Assembly: GCA_002305685.1 (NCBI GenBank)
Contig: DBQB01000042.1
Span: 1-14,640, forward strand
Length of the DNA: 14,640 nucleotides
Reading direction: 5' to 3'
Origin: Ruminococcaceae bacterium UBA1405
GTDB taxonomy: Bacteria > Bacillota > Clostridia > Oscillospirales > Ruminococcaceae
This document shows, piece after piece, positions 11,925 to 14,640 of the stretch. Both the position numbers and the translations under genes were made by a program. The notes under the pieces are model-generated. The model saw only the letters and a program-made list of their open reading frames with translations, ran no database searches and was not told where the DNA came from. The stretch's first letter is position 1; each line of letters starts with the position of its first letter.

Positions 11925-12059
11925 AGCTTTTCCACTTCCCTTCTGTCAATTCCGTCGTCTCTCGGTTGACTCCTTTTTCCACCGGGTGGCTGGGGATACT
12001 TTTCCACCCAACCTGTCCGCAGATGGAGGACATATTCCCTTCTCTCTATAGAGAAAGGA

Positions 12060-12088
12060 CTGTGGAAAAGCGCTTGTCCTTTCCACAG
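12060..12088. repeat. Inverted repeat CTGTGGAAA/TTTCCACAG at the noc transcription start
   Basis: Perfect 9-bp arms (12060-12068 and 12080-12088) with an 11-bp centre. It overlaps the expected start of the noc transcript, so it could be an operator, or a weak rsmG terminator, although no T-run follows. A 12-bp palindrome TCTCTATAGAGA lies beside it (12043-12054). Confidence 0.5.
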
Positions 12089-12092
12089 CCCT

Positions 12093-12121
12093 ATTGTAAC
12101 ATAGAATATTCCAAATTTCCA
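12093..12121 (-). promoter_or_regulatory. Candidate noc promoter
   Basis: On the minus strand TGGAAA (12116-12121), a 17-bp spacer and TACAAT (12093-12098) with TG one base upstream of the -10. It lies in the 252-bp gap between rsmG and noc. Confidence 0.6.
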
Positions 12122-12176
12122 TTTCTTTCCATCGCATGATTCGCCGGCATCTGCCGGGATCCGCTGGGAAATGCTG

Positions 12177-12905
12177 TTACATCAGCGGCGTTTTGGCCAT
12201 TTTTGCGGATGGTCTGGGATATTTCGGGGAGGTTTGCGATATTTTTTGGATGCAGACAATGGAACGCCGGCTGCCGTCGGGGAGGACGTATTTTTCCACC
12301 GCCACCGTTTTGCCGCCCAACAGCCCAATCGCTTTGGAGGCTCCTTTCAGCTCCTCCTCCACATCATACCCTTTCAGTGCCGCGAAATACCCTCCAACCT
12401 TTACAAACGGCAGACAGTACTCGCTCAGCTCCCGAAGATCCGATACTGCCCTGGCTGTAGCGATATCATACTGCTCCCGGAACTGTTCCTTGCGCCCCAG
12501 CTCCTCCGCCCGGCCATGTACCGCCAGACAATGGATCCCAAGGCTGCTGCACAGCTCTTTGAGGAAGGTGATCCGCTTATTGAGCCCATCCAACAGCGTC
12601 AGCTCGGTCCCAGGCTGGGCAATCCGAAAGGGTACCCCTGGAAATCCCGCTCCTGTGCCCACATCGATGAGTTTCACCATGGAGAGATCCATCCCTCTGC
12701 GTTTTAAGGCGTTCAGCAGCAGCAGGCTATCCAGGAAATGCTTGACCAATATCCCCTCGTCATCCACAATGGCGGTGAGATTCATCTTTCGGTTCCACTG
12801 CTGAAGCATCTCCCCATAGAGAGAAAACTGCCGCAGCATCTCCTCCCCCAGCAGGATTCCATATTGCTGAGACAAGGCCTGTAACCGCACAGTATCAATT
12901 CCCAT
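12177..12905 (-). CDS. rsmG: 16S rRNA (guanine-527-N7)-methyltransferase RsmG
   Basis: 242 aa, family length. The SAM-binding motif LIDVGTGAGFPGVP spans about 79-92. NRKMNLTAIVDDEGILVKHFLDSL is the conserved N-terminal block, and TARAVSDLRELSEYCLPFVKVGG with ALKG follows. The enzyme methylates G527 in the 530 loop of 16S rRNA; loss gives low-level streptomycin resistance in several bacteria. The start at 12905 has AAGGAGG 9 bp upstream and overlaps the 3' end of mnmG by 11 bp, so it is coupled to it. The C-terminal tail (QTSPKYPRPSAKMAKTPLM) runs past the usual family end and is basic. Confidence 0.98.
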   Translation of the reverse strand: MGIDTVRLQALSQQYGILLGEEMLRQFSLYGEMLQQWNRKMNLTAIVDDEGILVKHFLDSLLLLNALKRRGMDLSMVKLIDVGTGAGFPGVPFRIAQPGTELTLLDGLNKRITFLKELCSSLGIHCLAVHGRAEELGRKEQFREQYDIATARAVSDLRELSEYCLPFVKVGGYFAALKGYDVEEELKGASKAIGLLGGKTVAVEKYVLPDGSRRSIVCIQKISQTSPKYPRPSAKMAKTPLM

Positions 12906-14640
12906 CGCCGTTTTCCTCCTTCTCCGTTCCGGTCAAGTTCAGATGGCGCTGCTGCTCCAGCCAGATCACCAGCACCGAGATATCCGCCGGGCTCACCCCG
13001 GATATCCGGGATGCCTGTCCCAAATTGATGGGACGGACCTTATTGAGCTTCTCCTGGGCTTCCAGACGCAGGCCGGAAATCTGCCGGTAATCCAGCTGCT
13101 GGGGCAGCAGATGGCTTTCCAGCCGCTTCATCTGCTCCACCTGCGCCATCTGTTTTTTGATATATCCCTCGTATTTGATCTCGATCTCCGCCTGCTCCAC
13201 CACATCCCGGGGCAGCGGCGCAGCCCCAGCCATACTCTCATCGAAGGGAAGGATATCATAGTATCCCAGCTGGGGACGCCGAAGCAGTTCCGCAAATTTG
13301 ACCCCCGACACAACCGGCGCCGTTTCACGTGAAACAAGCATATCGTTGAGCGCCTGGGACGGGGGGATCACCGTCTTTTGCAGCCGCTGCATCTCCTGTT
13401 CCTTCTGCTGTTTTTTGCGGCAGAACCGTTCCCAGCGCTGCTGGGTCACCAGTCCAATCTCATGCCCCAGAGGGGTCAACCGCAGATCGGCGTTGTCCTG
13501 GCGCAGCAGCAACCGGTATTCGCTGCGGGAGGTCATCATCCGGTAAGGATCGCTGCACCCCTTGGTCACCAGATCGTCGATGAGGGTTCCAATGTAGGAA
13601 CCGCTTCGGGGAAAGATCACCGGAGGCAAACCCTGTACCTGGCGGGCGGCATTGATGCCCGCCACCAACCCTTGGGCGGCAGCTTCCTCATAGCCGGAAG
13701 TCCCGTTAAACTGTCCGGCGCCGTAAAGCCCTCCCACCTGCTTAAACTCCAGCGACGGCTTGAGCTCCAGCGGATCACAGCAGTCGTATTCAATGGCGTA
13801 GGCGTTGCGCATAATCTGGATATGCTCAAATCCTTGGATGGTATGGTAAAACGCCTCCTGTACCTCCAGCGGCAGCGAGGAGGAAAGCCCCTGCAAATAC
13901 ATCTCCTCGGTATCCTCCCCCATGGGTTCCACAAAGGTCTGATGCCGGTTTTTCTCCGCAAACCGCACCACCTTATCCTCAATGCTGGGGCAGTACCGGG
14001 GACCTACCCCTTCGATCTTTCCCCCATACAGGGGAGAGCGGTGCAGATTTTCCCGGATTACCCGATGGGTTTCCTCGTTGGTATAAGCGATGTGGCAAAC
14101 CACCTTGTTTTTCAGCTCTCCCTGGGTCATGAAGGAGAAGGGGGTGATCTCCTCATCCCCCGGTTGGGCTTCCAGTTTGGAAAAATCGATGCTGGAGCGC
14201 AGCGCCCGGGCCGGGGTACCGGTCTTAAACCGGCGCAGGGTAATGCCCAGCTCCCGCAGGCTCTGGGAGAGCAGGTTGGCTGCCTGCATCGAGTCCGGTC
14301 CCCCCTCATAGGAAACCTCGCCCACATAGATCCGGCCCTTGAGATAGGTTCCGGTGGCCAGGATCGCCGTTTTTACCTGGTATACCGCCTCCAGACGGGT
14401 GACAACCTGGCAAATATTTCCATTTTCGTCGGCCCGCACCGCCACAATTTCCCCTTGCTTCACCACCAAATTGGGGGTGGTTTCCAAAATATGTTTCATA
14501 TAGGCATGGTATTTGCGGCGGTCGCTCTGCACCCGCAGGCTATGTACCGCCGGCCCTTTTCCCCGGTTGAGCATACGGCTTTGCAGGAAGGTGGCGTCCG
14601 CCGCCAGCCCCATCTGTCCGCCCAGGGCGTCGATCTCCCG
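12895..14640 (-). CDS. mnmG: tRNA uridine-5-carboxymethylaminomethyl modification enzyme MnmG (GidA), 5' end outside window
   Basis: 581 codons are in the window; the frame is open to the right edge, beginning REIDALGGQMGLAADATFLQ. The first ~50-60 residues, including the FAD-binding GxGxxG, are missing, so the apparent Met start at 14613 is not the true one. MnmG with MnmE installs the cmnm5 group on U34 of tRNAs reading split codon boxes, using FAD and folate. Family blocks seen are SRMLNRGKGPAVHSLRVQSDR, GPRYCPSIEDKVVRF, GAGQFNGTSGYEEAAAQGL, MMTSRSEYRLLLRQDNADLRL and the C-terminal SGVSPADISVLVIWLEQ. A parS site lies within it, encoding LVSRET. It overlaps rsmG by 11 bp. Confidence 0.98.
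   Translation of the reverse strand, partial: REIDALGGQMGLAADATFLQSRMLNRGKGPAVHSLRVQSDRRKYHAYMKHILETTPNLVVKQGEIVAVRADENGNICQVVTRLEAVYQVKTAILATGTYLKGRIYVGEVSYEGGPDSMQAANLLSQSLRELGITLRRFKTGTPARALRSSIDFSKLEAQPGDEEITPFSFMTQGELKNKVVCHIAYTNEETHRVIRENLHRSPLYGGKIEGVGPRYCPSIEDKVVRFAEKNRHQTFVEPMGEDTEEMYLQGLSSSLPLEVQEAFYHTIQGFEHIQIMRNAYAIEYDCCDPLELKPSLEFKQVGGLYGAGQFNGTSGYEEAAAQGLVAGINAARQVQGLPPVIFPRSGSYIGTLIDDLVTKGCSDPYRMMTSRSEYRLLLRQDNADLRLTPLGHEIGLVTQQRWERFCRKKQQKEQEMQRLQKTVIPPSQALNDMLVSRETAPVVSGVKFAELLRRPQLGYYDILPFDESMAGAAPLPRDVVEQAEIEIKYEGYIKKQMAQVEQMKRLESHLLPQQLDYRQISGLRLEAQEKLNKVRPINLGQASRISGVSPADISVLVIWLEQQRHLNLTGTEKEENGDGN
13321..13336. promoter_or_regulatory. parS site inside mnmG
   Basis: CGTTTCACGTGAAACA: a perfect 14-bp core palindrome, 15 of 16 bases matching parS. 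Read on the minus strand it encodes VSRET of MnmG. Confidence 0.92.

Noticed and set aside
11925..12176. A copy of the Noc binding site in the noc upstream gap
   Set aside because: No ATTTCCCGGGAAAT-like palindrome was found by eye here or elsewhere in the window.
14088..14613. mnmG starting at the Met at 14613
   Set aside because: The frame is open to the window edge and reads conserved MnmG residues (EIDALGGQ) upstream, so the gene continues outside.

Overview
The window looks like the chromosome of a low-to-mid GC Firmicute of the class Clostridia, probably a gut Oscillospiraceae/Ruminococcaceae-type bacterium. This rests on strong AGGAGG ribosome binding sites, consensus TTGACA/TATAAT promoters, the mnmG-rsmG-noc-parA-parB block and the protein sequences; the family-level placement is inference. 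It has two parts. Positions 1 to about 4690 are the end of an integrated mobile element and are visibly more AT-rich. From about 4690 to the right edge is GC-richer resident chromosome.

Mobile element: a decayed phage head-tail structural gene (2-351) is followed, tail to tail across a bidirectional terminator, by a minus-strand pair. The pair is a small helix-turn-helix protein (1263-1490) and a membrane protein with zinc-ribbon-like repeats and a C-terminal OB-like domain (400-1233). A divergent promoter/operator region (1524-1620) separates this pair from a plus-strand run: two small unknown proteins, a complete tyrosine integrase (2411-3682), three tiny ORFs and a terminator (4166-4194). 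The last ~540 bp before rpsI hold no convincing gene but are full of short repeats. These are a 9-bp-period YGTCT array with an inverted pair, and three copies of an 11-bp word, two in tandem. I read this as the integrase-binding end of the element beside the attachment site, which would lie close to the rpsI terminator.

Resident chromosome: rplM-rpsI (minus) with a consensus promoter and a leader hairpin. Divergently there is a TtcA-family tRNA thiolase and an ANT(6)/AadK-type aminoglycoside adenylyltransferase (plus). A bidirectional terminator separates these from tRNA-Glu(UUC) and tRNA-Met(CAU) on the minus strand. An acyl-ACP thioesterase follows, then the chromosome segregation block read leftwards: mnmG (5' end cut by the window), rsmG, noc, parA/soj, parB/spo0J. 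Three near-perfect parS sites sit in and around this block: after parB, upstream of the parA promoter, and inside mnmG. This arrangement is typical of the origin-proximal region in Firmicutes.

Most unusual points: the repeat architecture at the element end; a TtcA gene whose best ribosome binding site faces an ATC codon; the composite element (structural-gene remnant co-oriented with the integrase, no recognisable excisionase); the long structured parA leader; and a parS embedded in mnmG codons. I do not see a clearly novel multi-gene system. The repeat-rich element end and the repressor/membrane-protein pair are the best candidates for something undescribed.
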